Of a stretch of 64,000 bases of DNA, positions 16,011-24,156 are shown piece after piece. Positions within the stretch are counted from its first letter, which is position 1. Each line of letters begins with the position of its first letter. Source of the DNA: SB11 sp035906255 (GTDB taxonomy: Bacteria; Bacteroidota; Bacteroidia; UBA8524); NCBI GenBank assembly GCA_035906255.1, contig JAMIFM010000011.1, positions 123,450 to 187,449 of the forward strand, read 5' to 3'. Under the pieces are notes generated by a model that ran no database searches, was not told the DNA's origin, and saw only the letters and a program-made list of their open reading frames with translations. The position numbers and the translations under genes were made by a program.

Positions 16011-16042
16011 TTCGATAAAAAAAGCCGCTCAGGGCGGCTTTT
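16011..16042 (-). terminator. Hairpin terminator after the cysteine desulfurase (copy 2)
   Basis: GCCGCT/GGCGGC arms (one wobble) with loop CAG, A run and T run. Together with the preceding TTCGATAAAA it is almost identical to the hairpin at 14326-14359. Confidence 0.85.
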
Positions 16043-16070
16043 ATACGATTTTTAGTAATTAAGGTTACAT

Positions 16071-17213
16071 TTAGTTAACGGGTTCTGCAACCCCCATCAT
16101 TTCTTTTACTTTCCCTACTACGTAATCCACTTCTTCTTTTGTATTTTGTTTACCAAAAGAAAATCGCACGTTGGCGCGAGAAGGGTCAACTTTTAACGTA
16201 TTAAGCACGTGTGAGCCTACATCGCTGCCTGATGAGCAGGCACTGCCCCCACTGGCCGAAATACCGTCCATATCCAAACGGAACAGCATCATTTCTGATA
16301 CACGGCTGGGAGGAAACGAAACGTTAAGCACAGTATATAAACTACGGCCATTAACATCACCGTTAAATTTCACGTCAGGTATTTCTTCAATAAAACGTTG
16401 CATCATATAGCTGCGCAAACCTGTAATATGTTCAACTTCTTTGTCCATATCACGTACAGCAATTTCAAGGGCTTTGGCAAGCCCTACAATACCGTACACG
16501 TTTTCGGTACCACCGCGCATATTACGTTCTTGTGCACCACCGGTTATAAAAGGCTTAATTTTTAAACTATTGTTTATATAAATAAAGCCTACACCTTTGG
16601 GGCCATTAAATTTGTGGGCAGCGCAAGCTATAAAATGAATGGTTGTTGTTTGCAAATCAATTGGGTAATGCCCCACGGCCTGCACGGTATCACAGTGGAA
16701 ATAACAGGAATATTGCTTACACAATGCTGATACAAGCTCCACGTTTAGCAAATTTCCTATTTCATTGTTTGCATACATCAGCGACACCAATGCCCCTGGA
16801 TATTGAGCCATTAATTGTTCTAAATGGTCATAATCAATATGGCCATCGGGCATAATGTTCACCAAGTGCATTTCAACCTTGCCTTTGTGTGCAAGCTCTT
16901 CAACCGTATGAAGCACTGCGTGGTGCTCAATGGGCGAAGTAATGATATGTTTTATACCCAAGTCTATCGTTGCACAACGCAAGGCCATATTATCTGCCTC
17001 AGTTCCGCCCGAAGTGAAAAATATTTCTGAAGGGGTTACATTCACAATTTTAGCTACCCGCTTTCGTGCATCTTCAATCAACGTTCGCACCGAACGTCCG
17101 TGTGCATGGGTTGATGAAGGATTTCCGAATTCGTTGAGCAATACGGGCAACATTGCTTCAAGCACTTCAGCATCAAGTGGCGTAGTTGCTGCATTATCAA
17201 AATATACTTTCAC
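16071..17213 (-). CDS. Cysteine desulfurase, NifS/IscS family
   Basis: 380 residues, a PLP-dependent enzyme that removes sulfur from cysteine to form a persulfide for Fe-S cluster or thiolated-RNA synthesis. The PLP Lys is Lys201 in CAAHKFNGPKG. The catalytic Cys326 is in SGGSACSSGS, a loop typical of group I (IscS/NifS-type) enzymes. The N-terminal YFDNAATTP, the TSGGTEADNMAL segment and RGGTENVYG are all present. No IscU or other cluster-assembly gene is adjacent, so the acceptor is not known. It is 32 bases downstream of the agmatinase-family gene, possibly one operon. Confidence 0.95.
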   Translation of the reverse strand: MKVYFDNAATTPLDAEVLEAMLPVLLNEFGNPSSTHAHGRSVRTLIEDARKRVAKIVNVTPSEIFFTSGGTEADNMALRCATIDLGIKHIITSPIEHHAVLHTVEELAHKGKVEMHLVNIMPDGHIDYDHLEQLMAQYPGALVSLMYANNEIGNLLNVELVSALCKQYSCYFHCDTVQAVGHYPIDLQTTTIHFIACAAHKFNGPKGVGFIYINNSLKIKPFITGGAQERNMRGGTENVYGIVGLAKALEIAVRDMDKEVEHITGLRSYMMQRFIEEIPDVKFNGDVNGRSLYTVLNVSFPPSRVSEMMLFRLDMDGISASGGSACSSGSDVGSHVLNTLKVDPSRANVRFSFGKQNTKEEVDYVVGKVKEMMGVAEPVN

Positions 17214-17245
17214 AGCTAAGCGATTTAATTTAGTATTGGTTAAAC

Positions 17246-18196
17246 TTATTTTTTACGGGCAACCGGTTTCTTTTTAGCAACAGTTGCAGCGGGCTTTGCT
17301 TTAGCAGCGGGTTTTAAAGTAATATAACCCATCAGCCTGTATGCAAGTTTGGCAAGGGTGTATTCACTCAAAATAGTACCTTTCATAGGGGCACACTCTA
17401 CAATATCAAAGCCTACTACGTTTTTCTCCATAATGGTGCGGCGCAACAACTCAAGCGATTCATTCCAAAATAAACCGTTTGGCTCAGCAGTACCTACTGC
17501 GGGCATAATGCTTGGGTCAAATCCGTCGGCATCAATCGTAATATATACATTGTCAGTCATTGCAGCCAATGCCTCATCAATCCATGTTTTTTCATTTTTG
17601 CGGATGTAGTGGGCATAAAACGTATGTATGTTCTTCGATTTTTTAATCAAATCAGCTTCCTCGATACATTGGGCACGAATACCTGCTTGTACCAAATTAA
17701 CCCCCATATCGTGCACGCGCTTCATTACACTGGCATGTGAGTACGGATTATCATGATATGCTTCACGCAAATCGCTATGCGCATCCAATTGCAATACAGT
17801 AAGGTTTTTATGCTTGGCGGCATGAGCCTTAACCAAACCATAGCTAACCGTATGCTCAGCACCTAACGATACTACAAACTTTTTATCAGCCATCAATGCG
17901 GCAGTGCTTTCTTCAATCAGTTTCACCGCATCGGCATCCACTGCTTTGCCAAATTTAAGAGGCTTAAGCGTACAGATACCTGCTTTTTTATACGGTTCAG
18001 CATCCAACTCCTCATCATACAACTCTACAAATTGTGATGCCTTAATAATAGCTTTAGGCCCTTTGGCCGACCCCATAAGGTATGACGAAGTATATTCGTA
18101 GGGTAGTGATTGTATTACAAAAGTGGCGTTGTTGTATGAGTAATTGTCCTCACCTTCAATGCCCAAAAAATTTTCTTCCGTATGCAGGTATTTCAT
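17246..18196 (-). CDS. speB: Agmatinase/arginase-family ureohydrolase with Lys-rich tail
   Basis: 316 residues. The binuclear Mn2+ motifs are complete: GAEHTVS near 107, DAHSDLREA near 137, and TIDADGFDPS near 220. The family hydrolyses agmatine (to putrescine and urea) or arginine; agmatinase is the usual annotation for this Bacteroidota group, and substrate specificity is inferred. The last ~22 residues are an Ala/Lys/Pro-rich tail (AKAKPAATVAKKKPVARKK), outside the fold and unusual for the family. The cysteine desulfurase gene follows 32 bases later. A TATATTTG element lies 20 bases before the start. Confidence 0.88.
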   Translation of the reverse strand: MKYLHTEENFLGIEGEDNYSYNNATFVIQSLPYEYTSSYLMGSAKGPKAIIKASQFVELYDEELDAEPYKKAGICTLKPLKFGKAVDADAVKLIEESTAALMADKKFVVSLGAEHTVSYGLVKAHAAKHKNLTVLQLDAHSDLREAYHDNPYSHASVMKRVHDMGVNLVQAGIRAQCIEEADLIKKSKNIHTFYAHYIRKNEKTWIDEALAAMTDNVYITIDADGFDPSIMPAVGTAEPNGLFWNESLELLRRTIMEKNVVGFDIVECAPMKGTILSEYTLAKLAYRLMGYITLKPAAKAKPAATVAKKKPVARKK

Positions 18197-18215
18197 TAAG
18201 TATGTTATGAAAATG

Positions 18216-18223
18216 CAAATATA
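18216..18223 (-). promoter_or_regulatory. -7 element upstream of speB-like gene
   Basis: TATATTTG on the minus strand matches TAnnTTTG. It ends 19 bases before the agmatinase-family start codon. Confidence 0.5.
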
Positions 18224-18281
18224 AGGCTGTTATGCAATTATGTTCTTTTTTGTAAACAGCAAAATATACTAACTTTACATA

Positions 18282-18312
18282 TTGGCTGCGTGTGTACTGT
18301 AATATACCTTTG
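18282..18312 (+). promoter_or_regulatory. Complete Bacteroidota promoter (TTG-N20-TACCTTTG)
   Basis: TTG at 18282-18284 and TACCTTTG at 18305-18312 are separated by 20 bases, the same layout as at 1811-1841. The start codon of the gene it serves is 25 bases downstream. Confidence 0.6.
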
Positions 18313-18337
18313 CGCCCCGCCATAATTTAAAAATGTT

Positions 18338-18931
18338 ATGAAAAACATCGCCTTGTTTTTTGTATGCCTTATAGGGCTTGTGTACACTGCCAATGCACAG
18401 GGTGAACCGGCAAGCGACGGTACCCCTACACAAATTACAGTAGGTACGCAGCTTATATATGAGGTTAATACCGCTACAGCTAAGTACCAGTTTATTGTTA
18501 CAGTAAAAAAACTGGACGACGGGATAACGTTTGATTGGAAAATGACGGCTCCAATAAACAAGAAGGGAACTGTAGTTATGGCTGAAGAAGCGGTAGAAAA
18601 TGCAGCAGGTTTGTTTAACTATTTTGCTACTGATACTGCCAAACTTACCGACCAAACAAGTGTATGGATTAGCCGCACTATGTGGCGTGAGATGCACAAC
18701 GAAGATGAAATGGTGCTGATTTCTTTAGACAACGGCGAAGCAACTGGTTTTTTCAGGGAAGACGGTGAAGCCCATAAAATAACCTACAAAGGCAAACCTT
18801 TGGATATGAAAGTGAGCAATCTTAAATCGCTTACAGATACTCAAACAATTACCGTTTGGGAAAATGAAAAGTTCCCTATTATTCTTAAAATGGATTTGGG
18901 CTGGACAATTGAGTTAAAGGAAATTAAGTAG
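18338..18931 (+). CDS. Secreted protein of unknown function
   Basis: 197 residues. A clear signal peptide (NIALFFVCLIGLVYTANAQ) precedes a beta-rich domain of about 175 residues, with alternating strands such as TQLIYEVNTATAKYQFIVTV (shown in part) and TITVWENEKFPIILKMDLG at the end. I do not recognise the family. The closing EKFPIILKMDLGWTIEL resembles the last strand of lipocalin-like or DUF-type single barrels, which is only an impression. It has its own complete promoter. Its end overlaps an open minus-strand frame by eight bases. Confidence 0.7.
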   Translation: MKNIALFFVCLIGLVYTANAQGEPASDGTPTQITVGTQLIYEVNTATAKYQFIVTVKKLDDGITFDWKMTAPINKKGTVVMAEEAVENAAGLFNYFATDTAKLTDQTSVWISRTMWREMHNEDEMVLISLDNGEATGFFREDGEAHKITYKGKPLDMKVSNLKSLTDTQTITVWENEKFPIILKMDLGWTIELKEIK

Positions 18932-19109
18932 GTTTCTTTTCGCGCCTCACAAAGAATACATTTTTATAATCTATCAAACATTCTTCATGCCCGTGTTGTT
19001 GGAAGGTATCTGCTACATTACTGTTTTTGCCATCACAACAACGCAAATAAAAAGCCTGTGCCAGTATATCAACAGCCAATGCTTTACAATCTAAAAAGCC
19101 ACTAACACA
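18924..19109 (-). pseudogene. Possible small gene or gene remnant without an ATG
   Basis: Sixty-one open codons end in TAA at 18924-18926, bounded upstream by a TAG at 19110-19112. The translation has a balanced, protein-like composition: LDCKALAVDILAQAF, then YLRCCDGKNSNVAD, then FQQHGHEECLIDYKNVFFVR. No ATG or GTG begins the frame; only a TTG codon is available. It could be the C-terminal remnant of a deleted gene, a TTG-started small protein, or chance. The rest of the 18932-19231 gap holds nothing else I can identify. Confidence 0.3.
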
Positions 19110-19231
19110 CTAATTATAAACAACTTAAAAACAACGTAATTGCTACAAAATTTTGTTTGTTACGGGTTGCTAATTACGGTTTTATTGATAGCTTTGTTAA
19201 TGAATTCTTAACACCAGAACCAATTCGGATT

Positions 19232-21379
19232 ATGAAAAAAAATGTACTTATTATTTTACTAATGTTTGTAGCGGGCATAGCTCAAGCCCAATACTACTAC
19301 ATTGCCAAAAAAGGAGTTGATGCTTCTTTCGACCCTTTTACATCAACCGGAGCCACAACTGTGCTTAATAAACCGAGCAACGATGTACTTTCGGCCGATC
19401 AAACTATCCCTTTTGCATGGAGCTTTTATGGCAACCCTGTTACCACCTACAAGGTAAGCGATAACGGTTACATTACTTTTGATGCCGCTGCCACTACCAG
19501 CGTTGGTACCAACACTACCCTGCCCGATGTTTCAGGCCCGAACAATGCCATTTATGCTTTTTGGGATGACTTGGAATTAAAAACATTTACTCCGAATGCA
19601 AATGCGGTAATAGCTGTTAAAAGCTGGACGTATGGCACATCGCCTAAGCGTATTCATGTGATACAATGGATGGGCGCATCGCCTTTCGGCCAAGCATCTG
19701 CAAGCAATATTGTTTATGCTACCGTGCGTTTGTATGAAGAAGGAAACTTTGATGTGGTTAACAGCTACGGTTTCGGAACGTTTACAGGCTCAATAGGCTG
19801 TGAAAATGGTGACGGCACTATGGGTACTACCGTTAGCGGAAGCCCTAACCGTAACTTCGGCGGTAACAACGGTTCATACGATGCTACTAAATCAGACGTT
19901 TTTGAATTTATCATGGGTACTCAAGCTACCCGCGATGTAGCGATGGTATCAACCAGCATTCCTGCCATTGTTAGCCTTTCAACAGGTGCAACTGTTAGCG
20001 GCACACTTTCTAACTACGGTAGTGCTGCAATTACTTCAATCATGCTTAATTATAGCGTTGATGGCGGTGCAACAGTGAGTCAAAAGATAACTTCATTAAA
20101 CATTGCGCCAAACGGTGGCACTTATAACTTCTCACACCCCACTAAAGCCATGTTGCCCGCAGCAGGTCAAACATATTCAATAAAAATATGGGTGAGCGAG
20201 ATTAACGACAATACTGATGAAAACACTGCCAATGATGAAATTACAACTTCAGTATTTGTAAACAACGGTATCTCTGGCGTTAAAAATGTTTTGGTAGAAG
20301 AAGGTACCGGTGCTTGGTGCGGATATTGCCCCGATGGTCACATTCGCATGAAAGACATCAAAACCCAAACCCCTTCTGTAGTTGCCGTAATGCACCACAA
20401 CGGTGATGGTATGACTAATACTAACAGCAACACTGTGAACAGCGCATACGCTACCGGCTATCCTTACGGTATGATTGACCGTACTTTGTTTGCCGGCGAA
20501 GCTACTGTGGGTCAAAACAGGGGTCTGTGGGCCAGCAGGGTTGCTACACAAGCAAACGTACCTGCTCCGCTTGAAATAAAAGTTACCTCAAAAACTTTTG
20601 ACCCTGCTACCCGTAAAATTGATTTTACTGTTGAAGTTAAATCGGTTGATTATGTAAAAGGCGATATACGTATTCACGCAATGGTGGTTGAAAACGGAAT
20701 TGTGGGTGCCAGCAACAGCAACTTTAACCAACGCAATTATTACAGCAGTGCAGGTGCAGCAGCAGGCGGCATGAGCCATCCGCTATACAACTTAGCCGAC
20801 CCTATTATCGGCTACAGCCACGAGCATGTTGTGCGCAGCATTGTTTCAGGAGCTTGGGGTACACAAGGTGTTATCCCTGCATTGGTTGCCCCCAACGCTA
20901 CTTACACTCAAGTATATTCATACACCCTTCCTGCTGAAACCAGTGTTACCTTACCTAACGAAACCACTGCCAGAAGAAGCATGAACAAAGCAGACTTTAT
21001 TGATTTGGTTGCTTTTGTATCGTACTATGATGATAACGCAGTAAAACGTCAAGTAATTAACGCTACTGAGGTAGGTTTGTTCGGTGGTTATAACAGTGTT
21101 GAAAACGTAAGCAAAAACAGTGTTGCTGCTACTGTTTACCCTAACCCTGCATCGGGCTTAACAACCGTTGATTTTACTTTTGACAATGCTGCTGAGGCAA
21201 GCGTAGAAGTATATGATATGTTAGGCGTTAAAGTACTAACCGTAAAAGAAGGAAGTTTCACCTCAGGCCAACATTTTGCATCGTTTGATGCGTCTGGTCT
21301 TAAAAACGGTTTATATCTTGTACAAATAAAAGTTGATAACCAAGTAGCCGACGTAAGCAAGTTTGTAGTTAACAACTAA
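19232..21379 (+). CDS. Omp28-related protein with type A T9SS sorting domain
   Basis: About 715 residues from the ATG at 19232, whose signal peptide (VLIILLMFVAGIAQAQ) fixes the start. The middle carries an Omp28-type domain: VLVEEGTGAWCGYCPDGH with a thioredoxin-like CGYC, then VAVMHHNGD and GYPYGMIDR. The final ~80 residues are a type A T9SS C-terminal domain (VYPNPASG ... VYDMLGVKV ... GLYLVQI), so it should be exported by the type IX system and attached to or released from the surface. Omp28 proteins are surface antigens in Porphyromonas with an unclear role. A strong terminator follows. Confidence 0.88.
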   Translation: MKKNVLIILLMFVAGIAQAQYYYIAKKGVDASFDPFTSTGATTVLNKPSNDVLSADQTIPFAWSFYGNPVTTYKVSDNGYITFDAAATTSVGTNTTLPDVSGPNNAIYAFWDDLELKTFTPNANAVIAVKSWTYGTSPKRIHVIQWMGASPFGQASASNIVYATVRLYEEGNFDVVNSYGFGTFTGSIGCENGDGTMGTTVSGSPNRNFGGNNGSYDATKSDVFEFIMGTQATRDVAMVSTSIPAIVSLSTGATVSGTLSNYGSAAITSIMLNYSVDGGATVSQKITSLNIAPNGGTYNFSHPTKAMLPAAGQTYSIKIWVSEINDNTDENTANDEITTSVFVNNGISGVKNVLVEEGTGAWCGYCPDGHIRMKDIKTQTPSVVAVMHHNGDGMTNTNSNTVNSAYATGYPYGMIDRTLFAGEATVGQNRGLWASRVATQANVPAPLEIKVTSKTFDPATRKIDFTVEVKSVDYVKGDIRIHAMVVENGIVGASNSNFNQRNYYSSAGAAAGGMSHPLYNLADPIIGYSHEHVVRSIVSGAWGTQGVIPALVAPNATYTQVYSYTLPAETSVTLPNETTARRSMNKADFIDLVAFVSYYDDNAVKRQVINATEVGLFGGYNSVENVSKNSVAATVYPNPASGLTTVDFTFDNAAEASVEVYDMLGVKVLTVKEGSFTSGQHFASFDASGLKNGLYLVQIKVDNQVADVSKFVVNN

Positions 21380-21399
21380 AATATTATTTTAAAATGAAA

Positions 21400-21436
21400 G
21401 CCCCTGCCCTGTGAGGGTAGGGGCTTATTTTTTTGT
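21400..21436 (+). terminator. Terminator after the Omp28-like gene
   Basis: Arms GCCCCTGCCCT and AGGGTAGGGGC (one wobble) with loop GTG, then TTATTTTTTTG. It isolates the downstream sigma-factor gene from read-through. Confidence 0.9.
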
Positions 21437-21454
21437 ATTTGATAACAAACTAAA

Positions 21455-21481
21455 GCAGCGTTTCCAAAACTCAGTATGTCA
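21455..21481 (+). promoter_or_regulatory. Candidate ECF-type promoter of the sigma-factor gene
   Basis: GCAGC (21455-21459) and GTCA (21478-21481) are separated by 18 bases, the same as in front of the three lipoprotein genes downstream. The GTCA overlaps the annotated ATG (ATGTCA), so if this promoter is used the protein would start at the in-frame GTG at 21509. That puts GTC 31 bases before the start, compared with 28-33 at the lipoprotein genes. Autoregulation by the encoded ECF sigma is inferred. Confidence 0.5.
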
Positions 21482-22081
21482 AATACACAAATACAAAAAC
21501 CACCGCAGGTGATTACACAGCAGGAAGACCAACTGATAAAAGACTGTTTGGCAGGCAAAAGAGCCGCCCAAAACAGGCTTTTTGATAAATATGCGCCCAA
21601 AATGCTGGGGGTATGCTTCCGCTATACACAAACAGCCCACGAGGCCGAAGATGTAATGCAAGATGGTTTTGTAAAAGTGTTTAACAATTTAGGAAGTTTC
21701 AGGCGCGAAAGTTCTTTAGAAGCATGGATAAAACGTATTATGGTTAATACCGCGCTTAACCACCTTAAAAGTACCCGTCGCCTGCGCTTGGAGGAAGATA
21801 TATCAGTAGCCGAAAACGCTTTGGATGTATCGGTAATACAACTTCATGATATAGATGCCGAGATACTGATGGGCTGCATACAGCAACTGCCCGCAGGATA
21901 CAGGGTGGTACTGAATATGTTTGCTATTGAGGGGTATGCCCATAAAGAGATAGCAGAGCAATTGGGGATTACAGAAAGTACCTCGCGCTCACAATTTGCC
22001 CGTGCAAAAGAATTTTTACGTAAGAAACTTGATTCGTTAAAAAAAACTGAACAGCATTATGAAAGAAGAAGAGTTCAATGA
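21476..22081 (+). CDS. ECF-type RNA polymerase sigma factor
   Basis: 201 residues from ATG 21476, or 190 from the GTG at codon 12. Sigma region 2 covers about residues 25-100 (LFDKYAPKMLGVCFRY, EAEDVMQDGFVKVFNNL). Region 4 covers about 130-190 (LPAGYRVVLNMFAIEGYAHK then EIAEQLGITESTSRSQFARA). There is no region 1 or 3, as in ECF sigmas. Its last 23 bases overlap the next gene, which encodes an anti-sigma-like membrane protein, so translation is coupled. The GTG start better fits both the family N-terminus (QQEDQLIKDCLAGKR) and the promoter element that overlaps the ATG. Confidence 0.93.
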   Translation: MSNTQIQKPPQVITQQEDQLIKDCLAGKRAAQNRLFDKYAPKMLGVCFRYTQTAHEAEDVMQDGFVKVFNNLGSFRRESSLEAWIKRIMVNTALNHLKSTRRLRLEEDISVAENALDVSVIQLHDIDAEILMGCIQQLPAGYRVVLNMFAIEGYAHKEIAEQLGITESTSRSQFARAKEFLRKKLDSLKKTEQHYERRRVQ

Positions 22082-23516
22082 GTTTTTGCGCCAAAAGGCC
22101 GAAGGCTTTGAAATTACCCCATCATCGGGGTCGTTTGCTTCGGTAATGCGCAAAATGGAGAACAAACGCAAAAAACGCGGTCTTATTATTTGGATACCTT
22201 TGTTAGCCGCTGTAACAGCAGGCATATTAGCTATTACCATACAAAGCAGCAACAATATCCCGGCAACTCCCGCTTACGATAATACTGCGGCCACCACCCC
22301 GCAACAATCCGTTACTACAGATAAAAAACAAGGCGATGTAAACGTTACTGATAATGCCACAGGTAACCAACCTGCCGGCACAACTGCTACTACAATGGCT
22401 GAGAATGGTTTTACAGGCTCGCAATCTCATACACCTCAACACGCCACTCATCCTTCAATTAAAACACCTGAGTTTACAGAAACTCCGGCAAAAGAGAAAC
22501 AGCCCGATGTTTCAACTGTTTATTCTGAGGTGATTGACGATAAAAAACAAAACCCCGCTACTGCTATTGACAGTAGTGAAACTATTGTTGCACAAAACAA
22601 CATTATTATACCCCCTGCTGAAACTATTGAAGACAATAAAACAGCTAACCCTGCTGAACTTGGCGAAACGCCCGACCCTGCAAAGCAAACAATAAAGCCA
22701 GAAGAGAAAAATAAAAATAAGGGCTGTAACTGCGGGCAAAAATGGGCGGTGAGTGCATACTATATGCCTTTTGCGGCAGATTACTATAAATCACCTACAA
22801 AAAGTGAGCTTGCAGATGCCCCAACCTCTCCCGGCAACAGTATTAATACATCAAACTACCAGCGATATAGCTATGAAAAGGGCTATACATACGCGAACGG
22901 TTTTGAAGCGGGAGCAAAAGCCAACTACAGGTTTACTGAGCATTTTGGATTAAGTGCAGGTGTTTCATACAGTAAACGTAACGTAACAGGCTTTTCGCGG
23001 ATTACAGCAATTGAAAACGATTCTGTGGAAGATATTTATTACGACCCCTCAACCAACCAGCCTTACACTTTGTATAGAAATGTTTCACAGGGTGAGAAAA
23101 TTGTGGATGAGACCTACACAACAACTTTGCAAAGTATTAAACTACCAATAGCCTTAACCTATACTGCACAAAAGAATAGATGGGGTTTTGATGCTGAGTT
23201 TGGCGGTTCGTTTGATTATTTGTTTTCGGCACAAACTGAAACCAAAGATTATATCCAGCCATCGCAATTTAACCTAACCACCGCTGCTGAAAACGAAACG
23301 GTAACTACTGCCCCGACAAACAACTACCGCAAATGGACTATTATGGCCTCGATAGCAGGTTTTATTACCTATAAACCGGGCAAGTGCTGGGGTATTTATT
23401 TAGGTCCACGTGCTACTGCTGCGCTTCGACCTATTAACAACAATACCAGCAACGGTGTACAAAAAGAACGGCCTTTGTTTTTAGGACTTGAAACCGGATT
23501 AAAAATAAATTTATAA
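22059..23516 (+). CDS. Anti-sigma-like single-span protein with C-terminal beta-barrel domain
   Basis: 485 residues. Residues 1-37 are short, charged and helical (FNEFLRQKAEGFEITP, MRKMENKRKKRG), as in cytoplasmic anti-sigma ends. Residues about 41-60 form one membrane span (LIIWIPLLAAVTAGILAITI). Residues about 65-225 are a low-complexity Thr/Pro/Asn/Glu linker ending in KGCNCGQKW. Residues about 228-485 form a beta-rich region with alternating aromatic strands resembling an outer-membrane barrel (AVSAYYMPFAADYY, FGLSAGVSYSKRNV, GLETGLKINL). It overlaps the sigma gene by 23 bases. The design could physically link an inner-membrane anti-sigma to the outer membrane. Confidence 0.8.
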   Translation: MKEEEFNEFLRQKAEGFEITPSSGSFASVMRKMENKRKKRGLIIWIPLLAAVTAGILAITIQSSNNIPATPAYDNTAATTPQQSVTTDKKQGDVNVTDNATGNQPAGTTATTMAENGFTGSQSHTPQHATHPSIKTPEFTETPAKEKQPDVSTVYSEVIDDKKQNPATAIDSSETIVAQNNIIIPPAETIEDNKTANPAELGETPDPAKQTIKPEEKNKNKGCNCGQKWAVSAYYMPFAADYYKSPTKSELADAPTSPGNSINTSNYQRYSYEKGYTYANGFEAGAKANYRFTEHFGLSAGVSYSKRNVTGFSRITAIENDSVEDIYYDPSTNQPYTLYRNVSQGEKIVDETYTTTLQSIKLPIALTYTAQKNRWGFDAEFGGSFDYLFSAQTETKDYIQPSQFNLTTAAENETVTTAPTNNYRKWTIMASIAGFITYKPGKCWGIYLGPRATAALRPINNNTSNGVQKERPLFLGLETGLKINL

Positions 23517-23521
23517 CCAGT

Positions 23522-23548
23522 GCAGCATTGCATTAATAGCAACTGTCA
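23522..23548 (+). promoter_or_regulatory. GCAGC-N18-GTCA element before lipoprotein gene 1
   Basis: GCAGC at 23522-23526 and GTCA at 23545-23548, spaced by 18 bases; the start codon is 29 bases after the G of GTC. The 28 bases from 23543 are identical to those upstream of lipoprotein gene 2. Confidence 0.55.
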
Positions 23549-23573
23549 TATAAATACAAACTATAATAAAACT

Positions 23574-23999
23574 ATGAAATTATTATCTGCATTAAACTTA
23601 AAAAAAGCGGTAACCGCCATTGCAATTATGGCGGCCGTTTTTGTAACCTCTTGCAAAAGCGAGCCACCTGCACCACCTGTAACCCAATGCGAGCTAACAG
23701 GTAATTTTGAACGTGCCGAAGGGTTTAACACCTTTTACGGCGAATATTTTATACGTGTTGAAGACGGTAGCCTTATCTATCCTTGTGTAGTTGAAGGGAA
23801 CACAATTACCCCCGCTGAGGTTTATGATGGTATGCCAATAACCCTGACGTATAAACTGATTTCAACCGAACAAGGTGCCTGCCAGCTAAATTCAGGCATT
23901 TTACCCGGCGGATGTGTTGTGCCTCCGCAAGCCCGTATCACTTGCATAGCTAAACAAGTTGAAAGATGTGGTACCGGAGGTTGGTGCGGTACAAAATAA
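23574..23999 (+). CDS. Cysteine-rich lipoprotein 1 of the sigma locus
   Basis: About 141 residues from the ATG at 23574; the longer frame runs into the promoter. Signal peptide with lipobox (AVFVTSC) and a Pro-rich linker (PPAPPVTQ). One copy of a ~85-residue domain follows: C-x3-G near the start, YFIRVEDGSLIYPC, a YDGMPITLTYK strand, and ARITCIAKQ at the end. I do not recognise the domain as a named family; four copies occur in this locus. The paired cysteines may form disulfides or bind metal (inference). Its own terminator follows, so it is an independent transcript. Confidence 0.75.
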   Translation: MKLLSALNLKKAVTAIAIMAAVFVTSCKSEPPAPPVTQCELTGNFERAEGFNTFYGEYFIRVEDGSLIYPCVVEGNTITPAEVYDGMPITLTYKLISTEQGACQLNSGILPGGCVVPPQARITCIAKQVERCGTGGWCGTK

Positions 24000-24035
24000 A
24001 AATATTTAAAATACAAACTTTTGATTATCTGCTTG

Positions 24036-24055
24036 GCCCCGAAAGGGGCTTTTTT
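24036..24055 (+). terminator. Terminator after lipoprotein gene 1
   Basis: GCCCC/GGGGC arms with a GAAA tetraloop, then TTTTTTA. It separates lipoprotein genes 1 and 2, so gene 2 needs its own promoter. Confidence 0.85.
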
Positions 24056-24100
24056 ATTTTATAATACTCTGATAATAAGTGAAATAAATAACAAATGCGT

Positions 24101-24127
24101 GCAGCATTATTAAAACAACTACTGTCA
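24101..24127 (+). promoter_or_regulatory. GCAGC-N18-GTCA element before lipoprotein gene 2
   Basis: GCAGC at 24101-24105 and GTCA at 24124-24127; the start codon is 33 bases after the G of GTC. It sits after a terminator, which supports a true promoter role. Confidence 0.55.
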
Positions 24128-24156
24128 TATAAATACAAACTATAATAAATAAAACA

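Noticed and set aside
16171..17277. Several plus-strand frames across the cysteine desulfurase
   Set aside because: All are antisense to a gene with complete catalytic motifs.
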